In this document: positions 23,012-28,851 of the stretch, one piece after another
Layout: every line of letters begins with the position of its first letter
How positions within the stretch are numbered: position 1 is the stretch's first letter
Assembly: GCA_045636125.1 (NCBI GenBank)
Contig: JAZTWX010000036.1
Span: forward strand, 1 to 28,851
Length of the DNA: 28,851 nucleotides
Direction: 5' to 3'
Origin: HGM04593 sp045636125
GTDB lineage: Bacteria; Bacteroidota; Bacteroidia; Bacteroidales; Bacteroidaceae
Notes under the pieces: model-generated
What the model was told of the DNA's origin: nothing
Databases searched by the model: none
Seen by the model: the letters and a program-made list of their open reading frames with translations, nothing else
Program-made: the position numbers and the translations under genes

Positions 23012-23935
23012 TTATCGGCGCGATGCGTAGATCTTTGCAGCGATAGCTCCGCTTATGTTGTGCCATACACTGAATATTGCCCCGGGAATTGCTGCCATAG
23101 GGTGTGCTGCAAAGTGCAATGTTGCCAGCGACGATGCAAGGCCGCTGTTCTGCATACCCACCTCAATGGATATTGCCGAACATTTGTTGGCCGGTAATTT
23201 AAGCAGGCGCCCTGCCAGGTAGCCTGCTGCGAGCCCCATAATATTGTGCAACGCAACCACCATCAGCGTCTGCAGACCGCTCGAGAGGAGCTTTTCGGCT
23301 GTGTGCGAAACTATTATTCCCACCACAAACGCAATCATCAGCGACGAAAAGGCGGGCAGGTAGGGTACAGCTCTTTTTGTGAAACGGGGCAGTAGCTTCT
23401 GCACCAAAAAACCGCCCGTGATGGGCGCAATAACTACATAAACAATTGAAAGCAACATTCCCACCGTGTCAATGTCGACAAACGTGCCGGCCAGCAGCCA
23501 TACAAGCAGCGGAGTGAGCAGCGGCGCAAACAGGGTAGACGTTGCGGTCATTCCAACCGACAGCGCAAGGTCGCCCTTTGCAAGGTAGGTGATAACGTTA
23601 GAAGCAGTGCCGCCGGGGCAGCAACCCACTAGAATTACACCAATTGCAAGGTCGGCGGGCAGGGCAAAAATCTTTACCAGCAACCAAGCGAGTAGCGGCA
23701 TTGCCGTAAATTGCACAAGGCATCCGGCTAGAATATCTTTGGGGCGGCTCACCACCACGCGAAAATCGTCAAAAGAGAGTGTCATTCCCATCCCGAACAT
23801 TATGACACCCAGCATAGGGTTTATGCTACGCATCTCAATAGTGCCCAGAGGCTGCGGCACAAGGAGGGTGAAAATTCCGGTGGCAAGCACCAGTATTCCC
23901 ATATTGCGTGAAATAAAGTCACAAATTTTCTTCAT
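23012..23935 (-). CDS. bile acid:sodium symporter (BASS) family transporter
   Basis: A 307-residue inner-membrane protein with nine to ten predicted helices. Family signatures are GVIMFGMGMTLSFDDF (N-terminal), CCPGGTASNVITYLAKGD (105-122, the unwound first crossing helix) and EVGMQNSGLA (258-267) with Glu258 and Gln262 of the predicted sodium site. In bacteria these carry diverse organic anions (bile acids, pantoate, pyruvate and others); despite the family name, bile acid transport is not shown. Monocistronic. The 131 bases upstream contain the terminator of the ECF operon (24024..24053). Confidence 0.94.
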   Translation of the reverse strand: MKKICDFISRNMGILVLATGIFTLLVPQPLGTIEMRSINPMLGVIMFGMGMTLSFDDFRVVVSRPKDILAGCLVQFTAMPLLAWLLVKIFALPADLAIGVILVGCCPGGTASNVITYLAKGDLALSVGMTATSTLFAPLLTPLLVWLLAGTFVDIDTVGMLLSIVYVVIAPITGGFLVQKLLPRFTKRAVPYLPAFSSLMIAFVVGIIVSHTAEKLLSSGLQTLMVVALHNIMGLAAGYLAGRLLKLPANKCSAISIEVGMQNSGLASSLATLHFAAHPMAAIPGAIFSVWHNISGAIAAKIYASRR

Positions 23936-24023
23936 CTTGTGTAAATTTGTGCAAAGGTAGGTAAAATGTGCGTGTTTTTCCTCTTCGGCTGGGCGAAAGT
24001 TGTGTGCAGGGTAGCGTTAATGT

Positions 24024-24053
24024 AAAAAGGAGCTACTGGCTGACAGTAGCTCC
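24024..24053 (-). terminator. intrinsic terminator of the ECF sigma operon
   Basis: GGAGCTACTG (24029..24038) pairs with CAGTAGCTCC (24044..24053); on the minus strand it is followed by five T. It lies 13 bases past the stop at 24067. Confidence 0.85.
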
Positions 24054-24066
24054 CTTCTTTGTGTAT

Positions 24067-25383
24067 TTATTCGAATTTCAAGTATTTTGTCATCTTCTCC
24101 ACGCATTTGTCTATGCTTGTTTTTTCTTCGTTTATGAAGAAGAGCATATTCACACTCTCGTAGGCCGAATATTTGTAGAATTCCACGCCGTAGCACACGG
24201 TGGCGTTGCTTTTGAGCTCTTTTTCAAGCGCTGTTGCCTGCGGGTTATTCTCTTCGTAGGTGTTCAGGTGTATCTTGTCAATGTGTGGAATCTTTACAAT
24301 GAAAACGCGGTCGCAGTTGGCGTTGTGCGTGAGGTCGTTGAACTCTATGCGGCGTTCATTCTGAGCCGTGAGCTCTTCCATTTTGGCCTGTATGTTCTGT
24401 AAACGCGAAATCTCTTTCTGGTCGTTCTCCATTTTAGCCTTGTGGAGCCCGTGCGATATGTACCACTGTGCCCATGTCTCGCCGTGGTTGCATAGCATAA
24501 AGGCTGCTGCTGATGACGAGCGGCGGTCGCGGTTTTGCGGGTAGGCTGCGGGGCGAGGCTTTGTAATGTGCCCGACATCCATCATTACCACCTTGCAGTG
24601 CTTCGAGAGGTTCACGACTGGGCCGCCGATAAAGCTTGCTTGTCCAGGGATTTCTTCGGAGTCGGTGCCGAACGTGTAGGACATAAAGGGTATGGAGTCG
24701 TAGAACTTTACGGCTTTTTTGGGGGCTGTAAAGTTTGCGCTGCGCTTCTCTTTTAACTGCTTGCAGTAGCCATTGTAGTCGTTTGTAGCTGTTGACTGCG
24801 AGCCGGAACTATACTCTTTGTCCTGGCTGTTTGTGAGTTTTAAGCGCTTGTGATTGTTCTTCAAGTGCTTGACACTCAGGTTCTCGCCCAGGCAGTCGCC
24901 AATATCCATCCTGTTGCTGGGCTTTATGTCGTCCTTGTGGTCGTAGCTGTAAACGTCGATGTATTTTACTTTGCGTTTGAGTTTGGGGAAACGCAGCGAT
25001 ACAAGTATGTTCTTCTTGTTGCAGCCTTTGACAATGAGCAGTTTGTCCATAGTGAGGTCGCCTGCGTAGCCAAGCGTCTTGTAAACATCGCCTGTCTCGC
25101 GGTCGACAATAGTCACTCCCTTGCTGAATGTAACCCACTGCGAGTCGAAATAGATGGAGTGGGAAAAGGTGAGTATTGTTTCGTCGCCTTCGTTGTGCAT
25201 ACTATATACTCTTTTGGGAAACTTCGACGACCAGGGTGTGTCGTCCGACGCAAATTCAACATCCTGGTTGGTGAGCACCTGTCCCTCGTTGAATATCTTG
25301 CGGTCGTGCTCGGTGAATGTCTGTGCCATTGTGGTGCAGCAGGCAATTATTGCCACGGCTGCCATTGTGAAAAATCGTTTCAT
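24067..25383 (-). CDS. unknown exported protein, last gene of the ECF operon
   Basis: A 438-residue protein with a signal peptide (1-20, MKRFFTMAAVAIIACCTTMAQ). I do not recognise the family. Residues about 66-148 look like a beta-sandwich: TILTFSHSIYF, GVTIVDRETGDVYKTLGYAGDL, ILVSLRFPKLKRKVKYIDVYSYD; the RETGDVY plus FPKL-K-x-IDV pattern recalls the small N-terminal beta domain found in many exported Bacteroidales proteins with a GDxY...FPPL...IDF signature. Residues 312-346 form a charged coiled-coil-like helix. The C-terminal 90 residues (FIVKIPHIDKIHLN, CYGVEFYKYSAYESVNMLFFI) look like an alpha/beta domain. No catalytic motif is evident. It starts 10 bases after the DUF4252 stop, so it is probably under the ECF sigma factor. 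A possible output or sensor of that system. Confidence 0.85.
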   Translation of the reverse strand: MKRFFTMAAVAIIACCTTMAQTFTEHDRKIFNEGQVLTNQDVEFASDDTPWSSKFPKRVYSMHNEGDETILTFSHSIYFDSQWVTFSKGVTIVDRETGDVYKTLGYAGDLTMDKLLIVKGCNKKNILVSLRFPKLKRKVKYIDVYSYDHKDDIKPSNRMDIGDCLGENLSVKHLKNNHKRLKLTNSQDKEYSSGSQSTATNDYNGYCKQLKEKRSANFTAPKKAVKFYDSIPFMSYTFGTDSEEIPGQASFIGGPVVNLSKHCKVVMMDVGHITKPRPAAYPQNRDRRSSSAAAFMLCNHGETWAQWYISHGLHKAKMENDQKEISRLQNIQAKMEELTAQNERRIEFNDLTHNANCDRVFIVKIPHIDKIHLNTYEENNPQATALEKELKSNATVCYGVEFYKYSAYESVNMLFFINEEKTSIDKCVEKMTKYLKFE

Positions 25384-25393
25384 TGTATGTTTT

Positions 25394-25939
25394 TTATAAA
25401 TTTATCAATGTGGGAATATCCTCGGCGCGGAAAGTGCCTCCAATGAGGAGAACTCGTGCATACGACAGCTCAATCTTGCCCGTTTCGGGGTGTGCCTTTT
25501 TCAAGGTGGTTACCACAAGTACCGAGCACAGCCCGCCCTCGCCGTATTTGTAGAAAAGGTAGCTGCGCAACCCCTCTTTGCTTGTTGTGAGCAGGTTCTT
25601 GTAGTCGTATTCGGCATAAACATCGGTGGCGAGCCTTTCGGCGTTCTTAAGGAGGAGACGGTCGTCGTCGCTCTTGTTCGACACAATTTCTACGCTTCGC
25701 ATAAAATCTATTTTGTCGGTGAACGTTTTAAGGTTCACGTCGCTGCCGTTGTAGGCACTGTTGCCTGCCATTGTGAGCATTGCCTTTGAAATATAGAAAT
25801 AGTTTATGTTGGGCGAGTCATTCTCCTCGGCTGCCTTGAAATAGCCGTCAATGTCGTCGTAATTGTTGCGCTCAGTATCGGTGGCGCCCGCACTAAATGT
25901 CACGGCGAAAAGCAGAATTGTTATGATATACTTTTTCAT
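25394..25939 (-). CDS. DUF4252-like exported protein
   Basis: A 181-residue protein with signal peptide 1-19 (MKKYIITILLFAVTFSAGA). The order INYFYISKAMLTM, FTDKIDFMRSVEIVSNKSDDDRLLLKNAERLA, YDYKNLLTTSKEGLRSYLFYKYGEGG, then a final beta strand VLLIGGTFRAEDIPTLI fits DUF4252, a Bacteroidota family usually encoded next to ECF sigma and anti-sigma genes. No lipobox cysteine is present, so it is probably periplasmic or surface-secreted. It lies between the anti-sigma-like gene (18-base gap) and the unknown 438-residue gene (10-base gap). Function unknown; a regulatory or envelope role is inferred from context only. Confidence 0.78.
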   Translation of the reverse strand: MKKYIITILLFAVTFSAGATDTERNNYDDIDGYFKAAEENDSPNINYFYISKAMLTMAGNSAYNGSDVNLKTFTDKIDFMRSVEIVSNKSDDDRLLLKNAERLATDVYAEYDYKNLLTTSKEGLRSYLFYKYGEGGLCSVLVVTTLKKAHPETGKIELSYARVLLIGGTFRAEDIPTLINL

Positions 25940-25957
25940 AGCTGTCCGGGGGTTATC

Positions 25958-26455
25958 TTATTCCTGAAATTTTACAATTGAGTGTATGCTGTTGCCGGTT
26001 GCTGCGCCTATAATGTTGAGATGCCCGGCAACCTCGCGTTGGCTTTCGGCGCCGCGTCCTATTATGCTTGCAAGGTGTGCAAACGCTTCGTTTATGTGCA
26101 CGGCAGCCTCTTCGGGCGTGCTGAAGGTGTCCCGCGGCTGCTGTGTGGTGGGCGCAAAAAGGCACAGAAGCAGAACGGCTGCAGCCGCCACACTGCTGCT
26201 CCAGGTGTAGAGCCTCACTCTCTTTCGTCTGCTCTTCTCTTCACGCTCGCTCGCGGCATCTATCAGTTGCGAAAGGCGCTCGGCCAGTTGCGCGGGTGCC
26301 GCCTCGGCAGCGGGGAGCATTGCGAGAAGCAGCTCTTTCTCCCGTTCAATGTCGGCGGGCAGCGGCTCGTTGCACAGCCTGCGGCGCAACTCGTTCTCCT
26401 CGGCGGCAGTGGTGCAGCCGTCGTAGAAATTTTCTATAAGTTCTCTTGTTTCCAT
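25958..26455 (-). CDS. anti-sigma-like single-span membrane protein
   Basis: A 165-residue protein with a cytosolic N-terminal helical part (1-83: ENFYDGCTTAAEENELRRRL, typical of anti-sigma N-termini), a single membrane helix (about 85-100, WSSSVAAAAVLLLCLF) preceded by a basic cluster KSRRKRVR, and a short periplasmic tail. The tail segment STPEEAAVHINEAFAHLAS resembles the D-PEEA-x-x-x-x-x-AL segment conserved in Bacteroidota proteins encoded beside ECF sigma factors. The gene starts 14 bases after the sigma gene stop. It is likely to hold the sigma factor at the inner membrane. There is no zinc-binding HxxxCxxC motif, so it is not a ZAS-type anti-sigma factor. Confidence 0.75.
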   Translation of the reverse strand: METRELIENFYDGCTTAAEENELRRRLCNEPLPADIEREKELLLAMLPAAEAAPAQLAERLSQLIDAASEREEKSRRKRVRLYTWSSSVAAAAVLLLCLFAPTTQQPRDTFSTPEEAAVHINEAFAHLASIIGRGAESQREVAGHLNIIGAATGNSIHSIVKFQE

Positions 26456-26469
26456 AAAAGCTGTTCTCT

Positions 26470-26943
26470 TTATTTGTAAAACTTCCGTAGCTCCTGCCGC
26501 ACACGGGAGAGTATTGTGCGCACATTTGTTGCCGTGAGCCCTGTTGCGCTTGTTATCTCTTCGGTTGTTGCCCCTTGCATGCGCATTTTCATTACTCTTT
26601 GCGGCACCGGCGGCAGCTTTTTTATGTAATTGCTCACAAATTCTTCAAAGTCGGCGGCCTCGTATGGGCAACCGCTGTTGTCGGGAATTTCGTCGTCAAT
26701 AGCGATGCTGGTGTTGCGTGTGAGTGCTCTCCAGCGGTCGCAGCATAAATTTTGCATTGCCCGCTTGCTGAACGCCCAATCGTCGTTCACCGTGGTGAGT
26801 TGTGAGCGCTTTTCCCATAAATGCATATAGAGGGTCTGCACGGCATCTTCCGCCTCGTTGCTCTCGCCCAGATATTTCAGTGCAATATCGTAGAGGCGGG
26901 CGTGCAACGATAAAAATCGTTCCTTGAATTGGGCTGCCGTCAT
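26470..26943 (-). CDS. ECF-type RNA polymerase sigma factor
   Basis: A 157-residue sigma factor with only regions 2 and 4. Region 2 (about 8-75) includes ALKYLGESNEAEDAVQTLYMHLWEKR; region 4 (about 103-155) has LPPVPQRVMKMRMQGATTEEI and the helix-turn-helix GLTATNVRTILSRVRQELRKF. It directs RNA polymerase to a small regulon. It is first in the minus-strand operon sigma - anti-sigma-like - DUF4252 - unknown 438-residue protein, and its own upstream region carries an ECF-style promoter (26996..27020), indicating positive autoregulation. The start at 26943 gives a normal N-terminus. Confidence 0.95.
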   Translation of the reverse strand: MTAAQFKERFLSLHARLYDIALKYLGESNEAEDAVQTLYMHLWEKRSQLTTVNDDWAFSKRAMQNLCCDRWRALTRNTSIAIDDEIPDNSGCPYEAADFEEFVSNYIKKLPPVPQRVMKMRMQGATTEEITSATGLTATNVRTILSRVRQELRKFYK

Positions 26944-26995
26944 TGTTTCCAGTGCTTTCTCTTTTGTGCTGTTTTGTTCTCCTCGTCATCTATAA

Positions 26996-27020
26996 GACGA
27001 AGGAAAATGTAAAGTGTTAC
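26996..27020 (-). promoter_or_regulatory. ECF-type autoregulatory promoter
   Basis: On the minus strand GTAAC (27020..27016), 16 bases, then CGTC (26999..26996). The AAC -35 core, 16-base spacer and CGTC -10 core are the classic ECF sigma promoter layout. It lies 52 bases before the sigma gene start. CGTC also forms an inverted repeat with GACG at minus 26987..26984, around TTATAGAT. Confidence 0.7.
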
Positions 27021-27138
27021 AAAAAAAGTAAAAAAAATAATCGGTGGCTTAAAAAACTTGGCATTTTAGCTATTTATAATGGTTATTAGGTGATTTTTTG
27101 AAAATTCGTGACTATATTCGCAAAAATCTCGAACCCAA

Positions 27139-28320
27139 ATGATGAAATACCAAGAAATACCGCTCGGCCGTTTCCTGCGCATAATTCTTGTGCTAGTGGT
27201 TGTTGCATTGTCCTATTTTGCACTCGACAGCCTCAGCAGCGTGCTGTTACCTTTTGCTGTTGCGTGGCTGCTGGCCTATCTTCTGCATCCAATGGTGTGC
27301 TTTGTGCAGAACAAGATGAGGGTGCGTTACCGCCTTCCATCCATTTTGCTGGTGCTCATCTTCTTGGCGCTTGTAGTGGCTGGGGTTTTTATGCTCATCT
27401 TGCCGTCGATGGCTCAAGAGGCCGAAATTTTCAAGAACATATGCGTCTCTTTTCTGAATAACAACATAAAGAACCCGTCGATACCGCCTGCGGTGGTCGA
27501 TTTTGTGCGCAAATTTGCCGACGAGGAGGGGTTGATTGGGCTTTTGCAGAGTTCGGGCCTGCAGGATTTTATGCAGACTATACTGCAACGCACCCAAATG
27601 GTGCTTGTGGGCACGGTCGATGTAATCTACCGCCTTTTCGGGGTGTTTGTGACACTGCTCTATATGTTTTTCATTCTCCTCGACTATGAACGCCTTGCCG
27701 ATGAGTGGCCGCTCTACCTGCCCGTGCGTTGGCGCAACCTTGCGGGCAAGCTATCGAAAGACCTCACCGAAGGTATGAACCAATATTTCCGTGGGCAGGC
27801 ACTTGTGGCACTATGCGTGGGAGTGCTCTTCTCTATAGGCTTTGTGGTGATAGATTTTCCCATAGCAATAGGGTTTGGAATTTTCATAGGCGTGCTCAAC
27901 TTAGTACCTTACCTTCAGATAATATCTCTTGCACCAATGGTCTTTCTCTCGCTTCTGAAGGCTGCAAACACCGGCGACAACTTCTGGGTGGTATTTTTGA
28001 GTGCCCTTGCAGTGCTTTGCATTGTGCAGGCCGTGCAGGACCTTCTGCTTGTGCCATATATAATGGGGCGCAGAATGAACCTTCACCCGGCTGTTATCCT
28101 CTTGTCGCTGTCGGTGTGGGGTAAGTTGCTCGGAATTCTGGGAATGATTGTAGCTCTGCCGCTTACAACACTGTTGCTGGGCTATCTTAAGCGTTACCAC
28201 GAACTCAACGGTGAGCCCGTGAGCGGATATGAAAACCCCATAGAAAGAGTGGTGGATGCAACCTCTTTTACCCCTCAAAAGGGAGAAGAACCCGGCGATG
28301 AGCAAAAAAATGGAGTCTGA
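27139..28320 (+). CDS. AI-2E family transporter (PF01594)
   Basis: A 393-residue inner-membrane protein of the AI-2E/YdiK/PerM family. Two N-terminal helices (about 14-46, with LLPFAVAWLLAYLLHPMV), a third at 66-90, a soluble helical stretch (95-150), then a C-terminal membrane half with GIFIGVLNLVPYLQ and VPYIMGRRMNLHPAVILLSLSVWGKLLGILGMIVALPL, the family's best-conserved stretch. Despite the name, most members are uncharacterised permeases, some acting as sodium/proton antiporters; AI-2 export cannot be claimed. The polar 40-residue tail is cytosolic. Either Met1 or Met2 (27139 or 27142) may be the start. It is divergent from the ECF operon, with TATATTCG at 27113..27120 as a possible -7 variant. 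Confidence 0.94.
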   Translation: MMKYQEIPLGRFLRIILVLVVVALSYFALDSLSSVLLPFAVAWLLAYLLHPMVCFVQNKMRVRYRLPSILLVLIFLALVVAGVFMLILPSMAQEAEIFKNICVSFLNNNIKNPSIPPAVVDFVRKFADEEGLIGLLQSSGLQDFMQTILQRTQMVLVGTVDVIYRLFGVFVTLLYMFFILLDYERLADEWPLYLPVRWRNLAGKLSKDLTEGMNQYFRGQALVALCVGVLFSIGFVVIDFPIAIGFGIFIGVLNLVPYLQIISLAPMVFLSLLKAANTGDNFWVVFLSALAVLCIVQAVQDLLLVPYIMGRRMNLHPAVILLSLSVWGKLLGILGMIVALPLTTLLLGYLKRYHELNGEPVSGYENPIERVVDATSFTPQKGEEPGDEQKNGV

Positions 28321-28342
28321 AAGCAAAAAAAACGCGAAATAG

Positions 28343-28373
28343 TTTGCAGGTATAAAAAAAATGCATACCTTTG
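28343..28373 (+). promoter_or_regulatory. consensus promoter of tRNA-Lys
   Basis: TTTG (28343..28346), 19 bases, then TACCTTTG (28366..28373) followed by C: a perfect match to the Bacteroidota TTTG / TAnnTTTG promoter, ending 24 bases before the mature tRNA. It begins 23 bases after the stop of the permease gene. Confidence 0.85.
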
Positions 28374-28397
28374 CACTCGCTTAACGGCACGTAGGTA

Positions 28398-28470
28398 GAT
28401 TCGCTAGCTCAGCAGGTAGAGCACATCCCTTTTAAGGATGGGGTCCTGGGTTCGAGCCCCAGGCGAATCA
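28398..28470 (+). tRNA. tRNA-Lys (anticodon TTT)
   Basis: A complete 73-base cloverleaf. The acceptor stem GATTCGC (28398..28404) pairs with GCGAATC (28463..28469), discriminator A28470. The D arm contains CTAGCTCAGCAGGTAGAG. The anticodon stem CATCC/GGATG encloses CTTTTAA with anticodon TTT at 28431..28433. The T arm is CTGGG/CCCAG around TTCGAGC. CCA is not encoded (next bases are CTT). An intrinsic terminator follows 8 bases later. An integrase gene starts about 215 bases downstream, so this gene's 3' end is a likely integration site. Confidence 0.97.
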
Positions 28471-28478
28471 CTTAGAAG

Positions 28479-28507
28479 AAGGGACTTGAAAAAGTCCCTT
28501 TCTTTTT
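28479..28507 (+). terminator. intrinsic terminator of tRNA-Lys
   Basis: AAGGGACTT (28479..28487) pairs with AAGTCCCTT (28492..28500) around GAAA, a stable tetraloop, followed by TCTTTTT. Confidence 0.88.
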
Positions 28508-28640
28508 CCAAACTTCTCATCGCCTTTGACTATCAAAAGGTTAGAAATCAGAATCAGGTTTTTCACTTAAAGTGTGGCACCAATAAAAAAAGAGAAAAGG
28601 TGACACCGTTGGACATAAAAAGCCACTTTAGGACGGTTTT

Positions 28641-28683
28641 TGTGTTACAGCAGTTGTGTTACACTTCTCACAAATGTGTTACA
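28641..28683 (+). repeat. three TGTGTTACA direct repeats before the integrase
   Basis: TGTGTTACA occurs at 28641..28649, 28655..28663 and 28675..28683, with 14- and 20-base spacing; the last ends two bases before the integrase ATG. Placed like arm-type recombinase sites or an operator that controls the integrase. The 178 bases from 28508 to 28685 hold no gene I can support. Confidence 0.6.
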
Positions 28684-28685
28684 CT

Positions 28686-28851
28686 ATGAATAATAGAGTT
28701 CGAACAGTTTTCAACAGACGAAAACAAGCAAGTGATACCACTTGTGCAGCCGTAGAAATCGTTGTCTGTCTGGGTCGTGAACGTTTCTACTTTTCAATCG
28801 GCATCTTTCTGAATGCCACCCAATGGAAGGATGGCATAGTCGTCAACCATC
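28686..28851 (+). CDS. site-specific tyrosine recombinase (integrase), N-terminal part only
   Basis: The first 55 codons are visible before the window ends. RVRTVFNRRKQASDTT, VEIVVCLGRERFYFSIGIF and NATQWKDGIVVNH match the arm-type DNA-binding domain at the start of Bacteroidota phage/ICE integrases, where a small three-stranded sheet with an R-x-Y-x-S-T/I-G-I signature is followed by QW-x-(D/N)G. The core-binding and catalytic domains (R-H-R-Y) lie outside the window. The gene reads away from tRNA-Lys. Start ATG 28686 is the first in frame after the repeats. Confidence 0.82.
   Translation, partial: MNNRVRTVFNRRKQASDTTCAAVEIVVCLGRERFYFSIGIFLNATQWKDGIVVNH

Larger units (their letters stand above)
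28471..28851 (+). mobile_element. left edge of a probable integrative element at tRNA-Lys (runs off the window)
   Basis: Immediately after tRNA-Lys the sequence becomes AT-rich, contains a three-copy short repeat, and then a tyrosine recombinase gene reading away from the tRNA. This is the standard arrangement of ICEs, genomic islands and prophages that integrate into tRNA 3' ends. Only one end is visible, so the second attachment site and the cargo cannot be judged, and the exact left boundary could lie within the tRNA 3' end. Confidence 0.55.

Noticed and set aside
23012..23935. BASS gene considered as evidence of bile acid metabolism
   Set aside because: The family transports many organic anions and no bile acid genes are nearby.
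27139..28320. AI-2E permease considered as a quorum-sensing exporter
   Set aside because: Most family members have no demonstrated AI-2 role and no luxS or lsr gene is in the window.
28438..28689. 83-codon frame overlapping the tRNA 3' end and terminator
   Set aside because: It begins inside tRNA-Lys, reads through its terminator and has no domain; the repeats and the integrase start explain the region better.
1..28851. CRISPR array, toxin-antitoxin pair, restriction-modification, phage structural genes or a complete insertion sequence
   Set aside because: I saw no regularly spaced repeats with spacers, no transposase and no such proteins on either strand.

Overview
The window looks like a chromosomal segment of a gut-type Bacteroidales bacterium (Bacteroidaceae, Prevotellaceae or Muribaculaceae; the sequence alone does not decide). 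Support comes from several promoters of the Bacteroidota TTTG / TAnnTTTG type (best example upstream of tRNA-Lys, 28343..28373), many Bacteroidota-style protein families (DUF4252 in an ECF-sigma operon, DUF4250, TSCPD protein, SDR-type threonine dehydrogenase paired with kbl, bimodular sialate O-acetylesterase, multidomain GH20 enzyme) and a tRNA gene without an encoded CCA. The window is densely coding, with many clear intrinsic terminators between convergent genes. It is mostly ordinary core genome; accessory character appears at both ends.

Layout. 1..345: no convincing gene; an imperfect inverted repeat and a terminator hairpin. 346..3179 (minus): two thioredoxin-fold genes flank a two-gene operon of unknown lipoproteins; the downstream thioredoxin copy is a frameshifted chimera carrying a lipoprotein/PEGA head. 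3200..4408 (minus): iron-sulfur L-serine dehydratase sdaA. 4533..5402 (plus): RmlD-like SDR. 5468..10153 (minus): a tight apparent operon GH20 hexosaminidase - TSCPD protein - FKBP isomerase - DUF4250 (the last is only 58 residues). 10389..13436 (plus): exported S9 peptidase plus DUF456 membrane protein. 13448..14104 (minus): TRIC/UPF0126 channel. 14365..15911 (plus): aldo/keto reductase and PAP2 phosphatase. 16024..17016 (plus): nadA. 17097..19506: divergent tdh and kbl, together converting threonine to glycine and acetyl-CoA. 19579..21666 (minus): two-domain SGNH esterase. 21789..23007 (plus): prmA and a SemiSWEET transporter. 23012..23935 (minus): BASS-family symporter. 24067..26943 (minus): ECF sigma factor - anti-sigma-like membrane protein - DUF4252 protein - unknown exported protein, preceded by an ECF-type promoter that the sigma factor probably reads itself. 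27139..28320 (plus): AI-2E family permease. 28398..28470: tRNA-Lys(TTT), followed by a terminator, three GTGTTACA repeats and the first 55 codons of a tyrosine recombinase, which marks the edge of a probable integrated mobile element running off the right end.

Themes: host-glycan and peptide scavenging (GH20, sialate esterase, S9 peptidase), amino-acid catabolism (serine and threonine to pyruvate, glycine and acetyl-CoA), and envelope stress or surface sensing (ECF operon). The least explained parts are the ECF operon's 438-residue terminal gene, the PEGA-thioredoxin chimera with its 107-bp identical tract, the lipoprotein pair, and the integrase edge. I found no CRISPR array, rRNA, phage structural genes or a complete insertion sequence.
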